Below are positions 1-8,012 of a stretch of DNA of 53,849 nucleotides, in pieces. Source of the DNA: Streptomyces mesophilus (lineage in GTDB: Bacteria > Actinomycetota > Actinomycetes > Streptomycetales > Streptomycetaceae); the NCBI RefSeq assembly GCF_011044995.1, contig NZ_JAAKZW010000022.1, positions 1 through 53,849 of the forward strand, written 5' to 3'. Both the position numbers and the translations under genes were made by a program. Every line of letters begins with the position of its first letter. Position 1 is the first letter of the stretch. Under the pieces are notes generated by a model. The model ran no database searches. It had not been told where the DNA came from and was given only the letters and a program-made list of their open reading frames with translations.

Positions 1-48
1 GCGCTGGGGGCGGGTGGGCCCATGGACAAACGCGGGGCAGGTGTTGGA

Positions 49-100
49 CTGACCAACCGCTTCCCTGCGTAGGGGGCTGACCAACCACTCCCCTACGTAA
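49..100. repeat. Imperfect direct repeat over the kinase gene stop codon
   Basis: Two 24-nt copies (49-72 and 77-100) match at 20 positions. The copy at 77-100 holds the stop codon of the histidine kinase gene (93-95, minus strand); the other lies just downstream of it. Nothing else is recognised in bases 1-92. Confidence 0.6.
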
Positions 101-1259
101 GCGAGTTGTTGCGGCCACCGTCGTACGGCACCACCGCCCGCACCTCCCAGCCGCCCTCCGGGCTGGGACCGGCGCTCAGCTCCCCGCCGAGCGCCGTGAC
201 GCGTTCCGTCAGTCCTGCCAGGCCGAAGCCCCCGCCCCTGGCCTGTTCGTTCAGGCGCGCGGGCTTCGTACCGTCGTCGGCGATGCGGACCTCGAGGCCG
301 GCGGGGACCATGCGGAGGCCGATGCGTACCGCCGTGGCGTCGGCCGCGTGCTTGCGGATGTTCGTGAGGCTTTCGCGCACGACGCGGTGGGCCACGGCCG
401 CGAGGTCGGCGGGCAGGTTCTCGTCGAGGCCGGGCTCCACGTACAGGATCGCGGGCGGGCCGGTGCGCGAGAAGCGTTCGGTCAGGTCGCGCAGTTCGGC
501 GAGGCCGGCGACCGGGGCGGTCTCGGGGGCGCCTTCGCGCAGCACCTTGACCAGGCGGCGCATCGCGCCCAGCGCCTCCTCGCCCGCCTTCTCGATCCGC
601 TCGAAGGTCTCGGCGGCCTGCTCGGCGGAGACGGCGGTGAAGCGTGCGGCGCCCGCCTGCACGACGATGCCGGTGACGTGGTGGGCGACCAAGTCGTGCA
701 GTTCCCGGGCGAGTTCGATGCGCTCGGCGGACCGTACGGCCTGCAGATCGCGGGTGCGCTGCACGGACTGGTCGCGAAGGAGCAGGGAGTACGCGGCGAC
801 CACCACGGTCAGGACCGCGAACAGGGTGGTGAAGCGGCCGGGGTTCTCGTCCCGTACCGGAGCGGCCATCGCGGCGAGACCCAGAAGCGGGCCGAGGACC
901 GCGGCCATCCGGGTCGGGGCACGCTGAAGGACCCCGCTGAGCAGAATGAGCAGGGCGATGGCCTCGGCCAGGCCCCAGACCTTCAGCGGGTGGTCCCCCG
1001 CGAACAGCGTCAGCGTCACCGCCCAGGACACGGCCGCCGCGGGCCAGGCGCGGAACGGCAGCGGCACCCCCGTCCACGGCACCGCGCACAGGCAGACGAA
1101 GACGCCGGAGAAGGCGACGAGGGCGTGCGGGTAGGTGGGCTGGCGGGCGAGCGCGACGCCTTCGAAGGCGACCAGGGCGATGAGCACCGCGGCGAAGAGC
1201 ACCTTGGCGGCCGCGACCCGCAGCCGGCTGCGCCCGAACCAGGCGAGCAGCCCGTTCAC
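93..1259 (-). CDS. Two-component sensor histidine kinase, NarL/DesK type
   Basis: Membrane histidine kinase of 388 aa. The N-terminal half has about six hydrophobic segments and no obvious extracellular sensor domain. It is followed by a HisKA_3 dimerisation box ending ELARELHDLVAHH, with the predicted phospho-acceptor His at about residue 188, and a C-terminal HATPase_c domain with a G-box (GGFGLAGLTERV). I chose the GTG at 1259 because it overlaps the stop of the upstream response-regulator gene as GTGA, the usual arrangement for a translationally coupled pair; a longer start at 1295 would overlap further. It should phosphorylate the adjacent NarL-type regulator. The signal cannot be told from the sequence. 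The gene ends in a short direct repeat spanning its stop codon. Confidence 0.92.
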   Translation of the reverse strand: MNGLLAWFGRSRLRVAAAKVLFAAVLIALVAFEGVALARQPTYPHALVAFSGVFVCLCAVPWTGVPLPFRAWPAAAVSWAVTLTLFAGDHPLKVWGLAEAIALLILLSGVLQRAPTRMAAVLGPLLGLAAMAAPVRDENPGRFTTLFAVLTVVVAAYSLLLRDQSVQRTRDLQAVRSAERIELARELHDLVAHHVTGIVVQAGAARFTAVSAEQAAETFERIEKAGEEALGAMRRLVKVLREGAPETAPVAGLAELRDLTERFSRTGPPAILYVEPGLDENLPADLAAVAHRVVRESLTNIRKHAADATAVRIGLRMVPAGLEVRIADDGTKPARLNEQARGGGFGLAGLTERVTALGGELSAGPSPEGGWEVRAVVPYDGGRNNSLT

Positions 1260-1915
1260 TTCTCGCCCGAGGCCAGTCCGCTCTCCCAGGCCCATGCGGC
1301 GATCTCCACGCGGTTACGGGCGTCGAGTTTGGCCTGCACGTTGGCCAGGTGGGTCTTGACCGTGGAGAGCGAGACGAACAGGGCGGAGGCGATCTCGGCG
1401 TTGGTCATGCCGCGGGCGAGGCAGCGGACGACCTCGATCTCGCGTTCGGTGAGGGGTTCGGCGGGCTCGCGGGCCTCGCGGCGTGCGGAGATCGGGGCCA
1501 TCTCGCGAAGGAGCCGCACGGTGATCGCGGGCGAGACCAGGGAGTCGCCGACGGCCGCGGCCCGGACCGCCTCGACGAGCATCGCGGGGCTCGCGTCCTT
1601 GAGCAGAAAGCCGCTGGCGCCGCCGTGCAGCGCGGAGTGCACGTATTCGTCGAGGTCGAAGGTGGTGACGATGACGATCCGGGGGCGTTCGCTGCCGCTC
1701 GCGGCAAGACGCCGGGTCACTTCGAGACCGTCGAGCCTGGGCATCCGGATGTCGAGCAGAAGCACATCGGGGTCGTGCCGCCGTACGGCTTCGAGCGCGG
1801 CCTCGCCGTCCACGACGTCCTCGACGACCTGGATGTCGGACTGGCTCTCCAGGATCATGCGGAAGCCGGTGCGGACCATCTCCTGGTCATCCGCGATGAC
1901 CACCGTGATCGCCAT
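1256..1915 (-). CDS. NarL/LuxR-family response regulator
   Basis: Response regulator of 219 aa, first gene of a two-gene operon with the downstream kinase (4-nt overlap). The receiver domain has the acidic pair D9-D10 and phospho-acceptor D55 in LLLDIRMPR, then the switch Thr and conserved Lys (FLLKDASP). The C-terminal LuxR helix-turn-helix reads LTEREIEVVRCLARGMTNAEIA and SLSTVKTHLANVQAKL. Length and domain order are standard for NarL-type regulators. Targets are unknown; autoregulation is common in this class but no operator is visible. Confidence 0.95.
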   Translation of the reverse strand: MAITVVIADDQEMVRTGFRMILESQSDIQVVEDVVDGEAALEAVRRHDPDVLLLDIRMPRLDGLEVTRRLAASGSERPRIVIVTTFDLDEYVHSALHGGASGFLLKDASPAMLVEAVRAAAVGDSLVSPAITVRLLREMAPISARREAREPAEPLTEREIEVVRCLARGMTNAEIASALFVSLSTVKTHLANVQAKLDARNRVEIAAWAWESGLASGEK

Positions 1916-2124
1916 ATGACGCCGCCTGCCCGCCGGGTTCCTGACATGTGCCTTCCATGGGACCGGCGCCCTGCGCGGTGCGCAACCGGGGGCGGGTCGC
2001 CGAAAGGAGGCCGCAGGGCCGGAGCGGCGCTGATCCAGCCCTGCGATGCCACGTATGACGCTACGCCGCCGGGGTCGGCGCTGCCTCGGGCGCAAGGCCG
2101 ACTCCGGGCGGACCCCGATCGGCC

Positions 2125-2177
2125 GGAAGAACCAGCGGCGGCTCGACTTACAGGAAGAACTAGCGGCTCGACTTACA
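2125..2177. repeat. Tandem duplication in promoter region
   Basis: Two adjacent copies (2125-2152 and 2153-2177) share GGAAGAAC, AGCGGC and GGCTCGACTTACA, differing by one substitution and a 3-nt indel. They end 32 nt before the GTG of the metalloprotein gene and probably duplicate a promoter or operator. The rest of the divergent 294-nt intergenic stretch shows nothing else I can name. Confidence 0.55.
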
Positions 2178-2209
2178 GTGGGAAGCGACCTACGCGAGGG
2201 GGTGCGGGC

Positions 2210-3097
2210 GTGGCGAACGGCGGACCCGTGGAGCACGGCTACCCGCATCTGGAGACGGTGCGCTCGGCGATCACCGCGCTCTACAAGCGGCTCTCCTACG
2301 ACACCGTGCACTCCTTCGACACCAGCGTCGCCCCGGCCGACGTGGCCTTCTGCGATGTGGACGATCTCCACATGGGCGCCCAGCGGGTGGCCCGCGTCAT
2401 GGTGCAGCATCTGCGGCTTCCCGACGCCCGGATGATCGTGTCCTTCCGCGAGATGGAGCACGCGGCCAACGTCGAACTGGCCGCGGGACCCGAGTACTTC
2501 ATCGAGCTCAACGACCGCTTCCGCAGCCACCGCCGCGACATCGGCGCCGCGCTCGCGCACGAGGCGATGCACGTCTACCTGCACCGCCTCGGCCTCTCCT
2601 TCCCCGGCACCCGCGACAACGAGATCCTCACCGACACCGCGACGACCTATCTCGGCGCGGGCTGGCTGCTGCTCGACGCCTTCCGCGAGGACGGCACCAG
2701 TTCGCAGAAGCTCGGCTATCTGACGCCCGAGGAGTTCGGGTACGTGCTTGCCAAGCGGGCGCTCGCGTTCGGTGAGGACCCGGCGATCTGGTTCACCAGC
2801 CCGCAGGCGTACACGGCGTATACGAAGGGGCTGCAGCTGGCCCGCCAGGACGAGCGGCAGCCGCCGCTGACGGCGGCGGGCTGGGCGGGGCGCAGGCGCT
2901 ACGCCAAGGACCGGCGCTATGCCCAGGACCACGGTCCGGGCGGGGCGTGCGGCGGACCGTACGCCTTCGACGCCGGGAGCCCGCTGCGGGTCTCGTTCCC
3001 CTGCCCGACCTGCCGGCAGCGGATCAGGGTGCCGGTACGCGGCCGGGTGCGGGCGCGCTGCACGTTGTGCGGATCGGTCCTCGAATGCGACACGTGA
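2210..3097 (+). CDS. Putative zinc metalloprotein with HExxH and C-terminal zinc ribbon
   Basis: Protein of 295 aa, family not recognised. It carries the gluzincin-like motif HEAMH at 117-121 with a downstream NEILTDT (Glu138) that could supply the third zinc ligand. The last 40 residues contain two Cys pairs (CPTC and CTLC) forming a zinc-ribbon-like module. There is no signal peptide or membrane segment, so it is probably cytoplasmic. GTG 2210 is preceded by GAGGGGG at a 7-nt spacing; the next GTG at 2228 is possible but has a poorer site. It is transcribed divergently from the two-component pair. Peptidase activity is inferred from the motif only. Confidence 0.7.
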   Translation: MANGGPVEHGYPHLETVRSAITALYKRLSYDTVHSFDTSVAPADVAFCDVDDLHMGAQRVARVMVQHLRLPDARMIVSFREMEHAANVELAAGPEYFIELNDRFRSHRRDIGAALAHEAMHVYLHRLGLSFPGTRDNEILTDTATTYLGAGWLLLDAFREDGTSSQKLGYLTPEEFGYVLAKRALAFGEDPAIWFTSPQAYTAYTKGLQLARQDERQPPLTAAGWAGRRRYAKDRRYAQDHGPGGACGGPYAFDAGSPLRVSFPCPTCRQRIRVPVRGRVRARCTLCGSVLECDT

Positions 3098-3190
3098 GCC
3101 CGGGAAGCCCGCGCACAGACACGTGATCTTGAGAACAGGGGTGGAAAAACTTTGCGTCCGGCGGCCTTTCCGAGTGAAGGTAGTCGAACC

Positions 3191-4762
3191 ATGCAGAACC
3201 CTCACGCCCCGGACCAAACCACCGAATCGGCCCTCTTCTCCGCGGTGTTCGACGGAGACGAGAACACCGCGGTACGTCTGCTGCGCGCCGGCGCCGATCC
3301 CGGCGCGGTGGACGAGGACGGCGAGAGCCTGCTGTATCTGGCGGCGATGAACAACCGGCCGGGCCTCGTGCGGCTGCTGCTCGCCGCGGGCGCCGATCCC
3401 GCCCGGCTGAGCTCGGGCGCGGATCTGCCGCTGTGCGGCGCGGCCTGCGCGGGACATCACGAGGTCGTACGGGCGCTGCTCGCCGCGGGCGCCGAGCCGG
3501 ACCAGGTGGAGCAGGGCGGGTTCACCGCGCTCGCCTGGGCCGTGCAGCTGGGCCACGCCGACACCGCCGAGGCCCTGCTCGCGGCCGGCGCGGACCCGGA
3601 GCGGCCGGGGCCCGACGGGGTGCCGCCGCTGGTCTCGGCGGTACGGCGGGGCTCGTTCGGGACCGTACGGGCGCTGCTCTTCCATGGCGCGCGGCCCACG
3701 CACGAGGCGCTGACCGAGGCGCGGCGCCGGCTGGCCACGGACATCGAGGCCGAGCTGAGGCGCGAGGTGGCCGCCGGGGCCGATCCGGCCGCCGTGGTCG
3801 TGCGCCGCTTTCCGGAGTACGCGGGGGTCACGGTGAGCGTGGAGGTGCTGCGGCCCGACGGCGGCGGCCACGGGCGCGAGCAGCAGACGGGGCACGGCGC
3901 GATAGCGACCGTCCTCGAGCACCGGCTCGGGGTGCGTGCGCCGTTCGGTGAACTCCTCGACCGCGCCCTGCCGTTCGCGGACCCCGGCAACGAGAACTGG
4001 CGCGAGGCAGCGAGCGAACTGGCCTCGCGCGGCGACGAGGTGACCTATCGGACGGCGGCCGCCCTCACCCGCGACGCGTCCGCGCTGCGGCGGGCGTTCG
4101 GGGCGGAGGTGCTCGGCCGGCTCGCACACACCGCGCCGGCCTTCGCGGGACGGGTGCTGCCGCTCCTGGTGAGCGCCGCGGAGCGGGTGCGAGCGGACGG
4201 GGCCGTGGGCGGAGCCACGGTGGACGGGACCGGGGGCGGGGCCACGCTGGCCGGTACCGAGGGCGGGGCCACGGTGCTCGCGCGCACCCTCGTACGCGCC
4301 CTGAGTGAGCCGGGCGACCCATCCGCCCTGCCCGCCGTGCTGCCCTTCGCCGGGCACGCGGACGCCGGGGTGCGGTCCGCGGCGGCGGCCTCGCTGCACG
4401 CGCTCGGCCCGGACGCCGACGAGTCGGCCGTGCGGACGCTGGCCCATCTGGCGAACGACCCCGACCCGGTGGTCCGCAACCGGGCGGCCATCGCGCTCTC
4501 CTGGTGCGACAGCGACTCCATGGAGGTACGCGAGAGCCTGGCCGCGCTCCTGGCGGACCACGATCCCGCGACGGCCGCCGAGGCGGCGCGCGGTCTGGCC
4601 CGGCGCGGGGACCCTCGCGCGGTCGACGCCCTCGCACGGCTGCTGACGCACGGGGAGCCGGGCAGCGCCGCGTACGACACGGCGACCGAGGCGGTCGACG
4701 AGGTCGGCGACGAACGGGCGCGGGCTGTGCTGCGGGGGACCTTTCCGCGGCTGGGGACGTGA
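3191..4762 (+). CDS. Ankyrin-repeat / HEAT-repeat protein
   Basis: Cytoplasmic 523-aa repeat protein. Residues about 10-190 form four to five ankyrin repeats (repeated LLRAGADP, LLLAAGADP, LLAAGAEPD, LLAAGADPE). The C-terminal third (about 380-520) has HEAT/PBS-lyase-like helices (VRSAAAASLHALG, VVRNRAAIALSW, ATAAEAARGLARRGDPRAV). A low-complexity Gly/Thr stretch (GGATVDGTGGGATLAGTEGGATV) separates the halves. ATG 3191 follows GAAGG at a 10-nt spacing. Such proteins are protein-binding scaffolds; no catalytic motif is seen. A hairpin follows at 4771-4796. Confidence 0.85.
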   Translation: MQNPHAPDQTTESALFSAVFDGDENTAVRLLRAGADPGAVDEDGESLLYLAAMNNRPGLVRLLLAAGADPARLSSGADLPLCGAACAGHHEVVRALLAAGAEPDQVEQGGFTALAWAVQLGHADTAEALLAAGADPERPGPDGVPPLVSAVRRGSFGTVRALLFHGARPTHEALTEARRRLATDIEAELRREVAAGADPAAVVVRRFPEYAGVTVSVEVLRPDGGGHGREQQTGHGAIATVLEHRLGVRAPFGELLDRALPFADPGNENWREAASELASRGDEVTYRTAAALTRDASALRRAFGAEVLGRLAHTAPAFAGRVLPLLVSAAERVRADGAVGGATVDGTGGGATLAGTEGGATVLARTLVRALSEPGDPSALPAVLPFAGHADAGVRSAAAASLHALGPDADESAVRTLAHLANDPDPVVRNRAAIALSWCDSDSMEVRESLAALLADHDPATAAEAARGLARRGDPRAVDALARLLTHGEPGSAAYDTATEAVDEVGDERARAVLRGTFPRLGT

Positions 4763-4770
4763 AGCGGCCC

Positions 4771-4796
4771 AGGGCCTGGCCTGTGGATCAGGCCCT
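4771..4796. terminator. Hairpin after the ankyrin gene
   Basis: Perfect 8-bp inverted repeat AGGGCCTG / CAGGCCCT with a 10-nt loop, directly after the ankyrin gene. Its right arm abuts TAGCAT (4796-4801), a possible -10 box 6 nt before the GTG of the next gene, so it may be a terminator or an operator. Confidence 0.5.
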
Positions 4797-4807
4797 AGCA
4801 TGACCGG

Positions 4808-5143
4808 GTGATCGTCGCCCGTTCCGTCGCCCTGTTCGCCGTCGCCGCGCTCTTCGAGATCGGCGGTGCCTGGCTGGTCTGGCAGGGCGTCCGTGAGCAC
4901 AAGGGCTGGATCTGGATCGGCGCCGGAGTGATCGCGCTCGGTCTGTACGGCGTGGTCGCGACCTTCCAGAGCGACGACAACTTCGGGCGCATCCTCGCCG
5001 CGTACGGCGGGATCTTCGTGGCCGGTTCGATCGCCTGGGGCATGGTGGCCGACGGGTACCGGCCCGACCGGTTCGATGTGATCGGGGCGTTGATCTGCCT
5101 GGCCGGGATGGCCGTGATCATGTACGCGCCGCGGGGGCAGTGA
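4808..5143 (+). CDS. YnfA/UPF0060 family small membrane protein
   Basis: Protein of 111 aa with four hydrophobic helices, matching the YnfA/UPF0060 family, which is related to the small multidrug resistance (SMR) transporters. Recognisable family residues are [11 protein letters not shown] in helix 1, [10 protein letters not shown] in helix 2, [11 protein letters not shown] in helix 3 and [19 protein letters not shown] leading into helix 4. Members are inner-membrane proteins; some have been linked to efflux of cationic compounds, but the physiological substrate is usually unknown. The GTG start lies 6 nt after TAGCAT, so the mRNA may be leaderless. Confidence 0.92.
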   Translation: MIVARSVALFAVAALFEIGGAWLVWQGVREHKGWIWIGAGVIALGLYGVVATFQSDDNFGRILAAYGGIFVAGSIAWGMVADGYRPDRFDVIGALICLAGMAVIMYAPRGQ

Positions 5144-5241
5144 GCCGCACGGGCCGCGCCAGATCCCGGCAATGTACGGCCGGTGAGACTGCCGGTACCC
5201 CCCGGCGCGCACGCCGCCCGCGCTCGGCGACACTTCCTGCC

Positions 5242-6774
5242 ATGAACGACGCCCTGGTCATCCGTCTGCCACGCCACATGAGTACGTGGATCCTCGTCGG
5301 CCTCGGCGCGCTCGCCGCTCTGGTGGCGGCGGCGTCCTGGGCGTATCGCGTGGTCCGGCTCGGCCTGGACGCGCCGTTCCAGCCCACGGACGCCGCGGCG
5401 CTGATCGCGCTGCCGTTCGTCCTGCTCGCGGTGTACGTGTTCCGGATGGCCACGATCTCCGTGCGCGCCGACGCGCACGGCGTGCACCTCGCCACCTGGC
5501 TGCGCCGGCGCACCGTCTCCTGGGATGACATCGCGGACGTTCAGCAGCTGGTCAAGGTCTATCGCTCGACCCCGGTCCAGCGGGTCGTGCTGCGGCTGCG
5601 CGACGGCCGCCAGGTGACGCTTCCGGGGCCCTACGGCGCTGATCACCCGCGGTTCCGGGCCCTGTTCGACGCCGACCTCGAGTCCCTGCGCGCGCTGCAC
5701 CGCCGGTACGGAACACCCGCCACGGACTATCTCGTGGTGATCAACTCCCGTACGGCGGGACGCTCCTGGAAGGCCCTGCTCGTGCTGTGCGTCGGGCTGC
5801 TCGCCTGCAGTGCGCTCGCCGCGTCCTTCGTACCGACCGCCTCGGGCCATCTGCGGGCGTGGAAGTCCGCCGTCGCCTGCCCCGCCGACCAGGTCGACCG
5901 CGACTGTCTGAGCACGGTCCGGGCGGTCGTCGAGCACACCGATCCGAACTCGGGCAAGAGCCAGAGCTGGGTGTACTTCACCGACGACCGGCCCCTCGAC
6001 CGCAAGTCGGTGCCCGAGGACACCGCCCGTGCCTTCCAGCCGGGCGACCGGGTCACGCTGACGCTGTGGCACGGCGGCGTATACCGGATCACCGGCGAGC
6101 ACCACCGGTGGACGGAGCACTTCGCCACGGGTGGTGAAGTGGCGGTGCTCTCGGCGCTGTTCGCGTTGGGTGCGGGTGTACCGGCGGCCCAGCTGGTGAT
6201 CCGCCGGCGCGGGCGCGGGCTGCCCGCCGATGAAGTCCTGCCGTCGGTGGGGCCGTTCCTCATGGCCCTGCTGTGCACGGGCGTCTGGCTCCTTCCGTAC
6301 GCCCATACGCTGACGACGGATCCGTTCCTGTCGCGCGCCGCGTATCTGTGGCTCGGCCCGGGTGCGGTGGCGTCGGCGGCGCTGTTCGCCTGGGCCTGGC
6401 GGGCGACCCGGATCCGCCGCCCGCAAGCGGCGGCCGCGACGGCTCCGGTCACGGGTGAGACGTTCGTACCGGCCCGCTTCCTGGACGCGACCGACTACAA
6501 CCCGCACGGCTTCGGCACGCACATCGTGCTCGGCGACGGGCTGCCCGCGGTGGTCCCGCATGCGGGTCCTGGCCGGTTCGCGGCGAAGGAGATCCCGGCC
6601 CAGCGCCTTGCGGTACGGGCGATACGCCGTGCCCGGGGCGAGGAGGCCGAGTCGGTGCCCCGTGCCTGGCATATCGCCGAGCTCGAGGACGGAGGGCGTT
6701 GGGTGCGGCTCGCCGCCTCGCCGAAGGATCTCGCGCTCGTGCTGCGGGAGTTGGGGCTGAGCGCGCCGGTGTGA
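5242..6774 (+). CDS. PH-domain-like multi-pass membrane protein
   Basis: Membrane protein of 510 aa. Two N-terminal helices (about residues 12-34 and 50-70) are followed by a small beta-rich bacterial PH-like module (ISVRADAHGVHLATW, RRTVSWDDIADVQQL, RVVLRLRDGRQVTL). Then come another helix, an extracytoplasmic region with two Cys (VACPADQVDRDCLS), three or more C-terminal helices and a cytoplasmic tail. ATG 5242 is preferred: the upstream in-frame extension is Arg/Pro-rich and looks non-coding. Function unknown. It converges on the next gene with a strong terminator between. Confidence 0.8.
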   Translation: MNDALVIRLPRHMSTWILVGLGALAALVAAASWAYRVVRLGLDAPFQPTDAAALIALPFVLLAVYVFRMATISVRADAHGVHLATWLRRRTVSWDDIADVQQLVKVYRSTPVQRVVLRLRDGRQVTLPGPYGADHPRFRALFDADLESLRALHRRYGTPATDYLVVINSRTAGRSWKALLVLCVGLLACSALAASFVPTASGHLRAWKSAVACPADQVDRDCLSTVRAVVEHTDPNSGKSQSWVYFTDDRPLDRKSVPEDTARAFQPGDRVTLTLWHGGVYRITGEHHRWTEHFATGGEVAVLSALFALGAGVPAAQLVIRRRGRGLPADEVLPSVGPFLMALLCTGVWLLPYAHTLTTDPFLSRAAYLWLGPGAVASAALFAWAWRATRIRRPQAAAATAPVTGETFVPARFLDATDYNPHGFGTHIVLGDGLPAVVPHAGPGRFAAKEIPAQRLAVRAIRRARGEEAESVPRAWHIAELEDGGRWVRLAASPKDLALVLRELGLSAPV

Positions 6775-6783
6775 GGGCACGAG

Positions 6784-6822
6784 AGGGCGCCGCCCGTCTC
6801 TCCCGCAGACGGACGGCGCCCT
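6784..6822. terminator. Bidirectional terminator
   Basis: 16-bp stem with one mismatch (6784-6799 pairing with 6807-6822) and a 7-nt loop, between two convergent genes that end at 6774 and 6832. It can serve both directions. Confidence 0.85.
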
Positions 6823-6831
6823 GCCGCCGGA

Positions 6832-7884
6832 TCAGCTGTACATCCGCCAGTCGTACGTCAGCCGGTAGCGGCCACCGTGGCCCGCGTACTCGACCGACCG
6901 GTCGCTGCTGTTGTCCTGGCCGGCCCAGCGGCTGGTCAGGGACGGGATCACGGTGCTGACGGTGATCGGCTTGAACACCTCGTCGCCCCACAGGTTCTTG
7001 AGGAACTCGAAGATCTGGGTCACGGCGTAGCCCACGGCGATCCCGATGGCGATGCCCACCGGCCCGCCGGGAGAGCCGATCGCCCCGCCGATGGCGGCCG
7101 CGACCGCCGCGACGACCTTCGCCTTGACCTTCTCGAGCAGTCCGTTCAGGAAGTCGGCGAGGCCGCCCCAGTCGACTTCGGCGAGCACGAGCGTGACGAA
7201 GTACGACTTGGGGAACGTCACCGTGGACTCGGTGAGCGAGAAGAACGTGAACCGCTTCGGCGGCGTGTACGTCTGCACGTCACCGGTGTTGAAGCTGCGC
7301 ACCTTGAAGGCCGAGACCTTCTTCGTGTCGCCGCTCTCGTCGATGCTCGTGCCGCCCAGGTGGATCTCGTCCTTGCCGAGCTCGCTGGTCTCGTCCAGGC
7401 ACTGGACCTTGTGGATCCGCAGTTCGAGCTGCCTGAGCTCGGCGACCGCCTGAGCCCCGGTCTGCGCCGCGGTCTCTTCGGCACCGGTCAGGGAGGTCCC
7501 CGGCATCCTGCGCAGTTCGTCCGCGGGGAACTTCAGCTTGTCCGGGAACGGCAGTGCCTTGACCTGCGACTCCACCGATGCCGGCGAGCGCAGATCGACC
7601 TTCGCGAGGTCGCCGAGGCGGCCGGCGCGTGCCGGGCTCTTCAGCTCGGCGGCCACCTTGTCGGCCGCCTTCTTGCGCTGCCCTTCCGGCAGGCTCTTGA
7701 ACCGCGCGGCGAACAGCTGCTCCACGGCCGACTTCGCCGTCGGCATGGGGTACTTGGTGGGCTCGGCGTGGTGGCAGGCGACCTTCTCCGCAGCCAGCTG
7801 CATTTCGCGTACGACACGGTCCGTGACCGCTTTGATCTTGGCGTTCGGCAGCGTGGTCACCACGCTGTCCTTGTTGTCGGCCAT
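6832..7884 (-). CDS. Unrecognised protein with glycine-rich hydrophobic hairpin
   Basis: Protein of 350 aa; I do not recognise a family. The N-terminal 150 residues are charged and helical (KIKAVTDRVVREMQLAAEK, EGQRKKAADKVAAELKSPAR). The middle is beta-rich (LGGTSIDESGDTKKVSAFKVRSF, TFFSLTESTVTFPKSYF). Residues about 255-290 form a Gly/Ala/Val-rich hydrophobic segment (VAAAIGGAIGSPGG, VGIAIGIAVGYAV) like a glycine-zipper hairpin of membrane-inserting proteins, followed by a soluble tail ending in aromatic residues. No signal peptide. ATG 7884 is chosen over an upstream in-frame ATG at 7920 because GGGGAAG lies 8 nt before it. A membrane-active role is only inference. Confidence 0.75.
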   Translation of the reverse strand: MADNKDSVVTTLPNAKIKAVTDRVVREMQLAAEKVACHHAEPTKYPMPTAKSAVEQLFAARFKSLPEGQRKKAADKVAAELKSPARAGRLGDLAKVDLRSPASVESQVKALPFPDKLKFPADELRRMPGTSLTGAEETAAQTGAQAVAELRQLELRIHKVQCLDETSELGKDEIHLGGTSIDESGDTKKVSAFKVRSFNTGDVQTYTPPKRFTFFSLTESTVTFPKSYFVTLVLAEVDWGGLADFLNGLLEKVKAKVVAAVAAAIGGAIGSPGGPVGIAIGIAVGYAVTQIFEFLKNLWGDEVFKPITVSTVIPSLTSRWAGQDNSSDRSVEYAGHGGRYRLTYDWRMYS

Positions 7885-8012
7885 GACGGCTACTTCCCCG
7901 ATCGATTCCCTCCGCGGCATTCCGTGAAGGTGTCAACGACGTTAGGGAGCAGGGACGTTGCCCGCCCCGGGGAGCGGCCCAGGGGAATCCCCAGGGTGGG
8001 CGCGACGGCCTC

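Noticed and set aside
1256..5233. A 1325-codon minus-strand frame extending upstream of the response regulator
   Set aside because: Only the last 219 codons have family character; the rest is antisense to the metalloprotein, ankyrin and YnfA genes and is compositionally a shadow.
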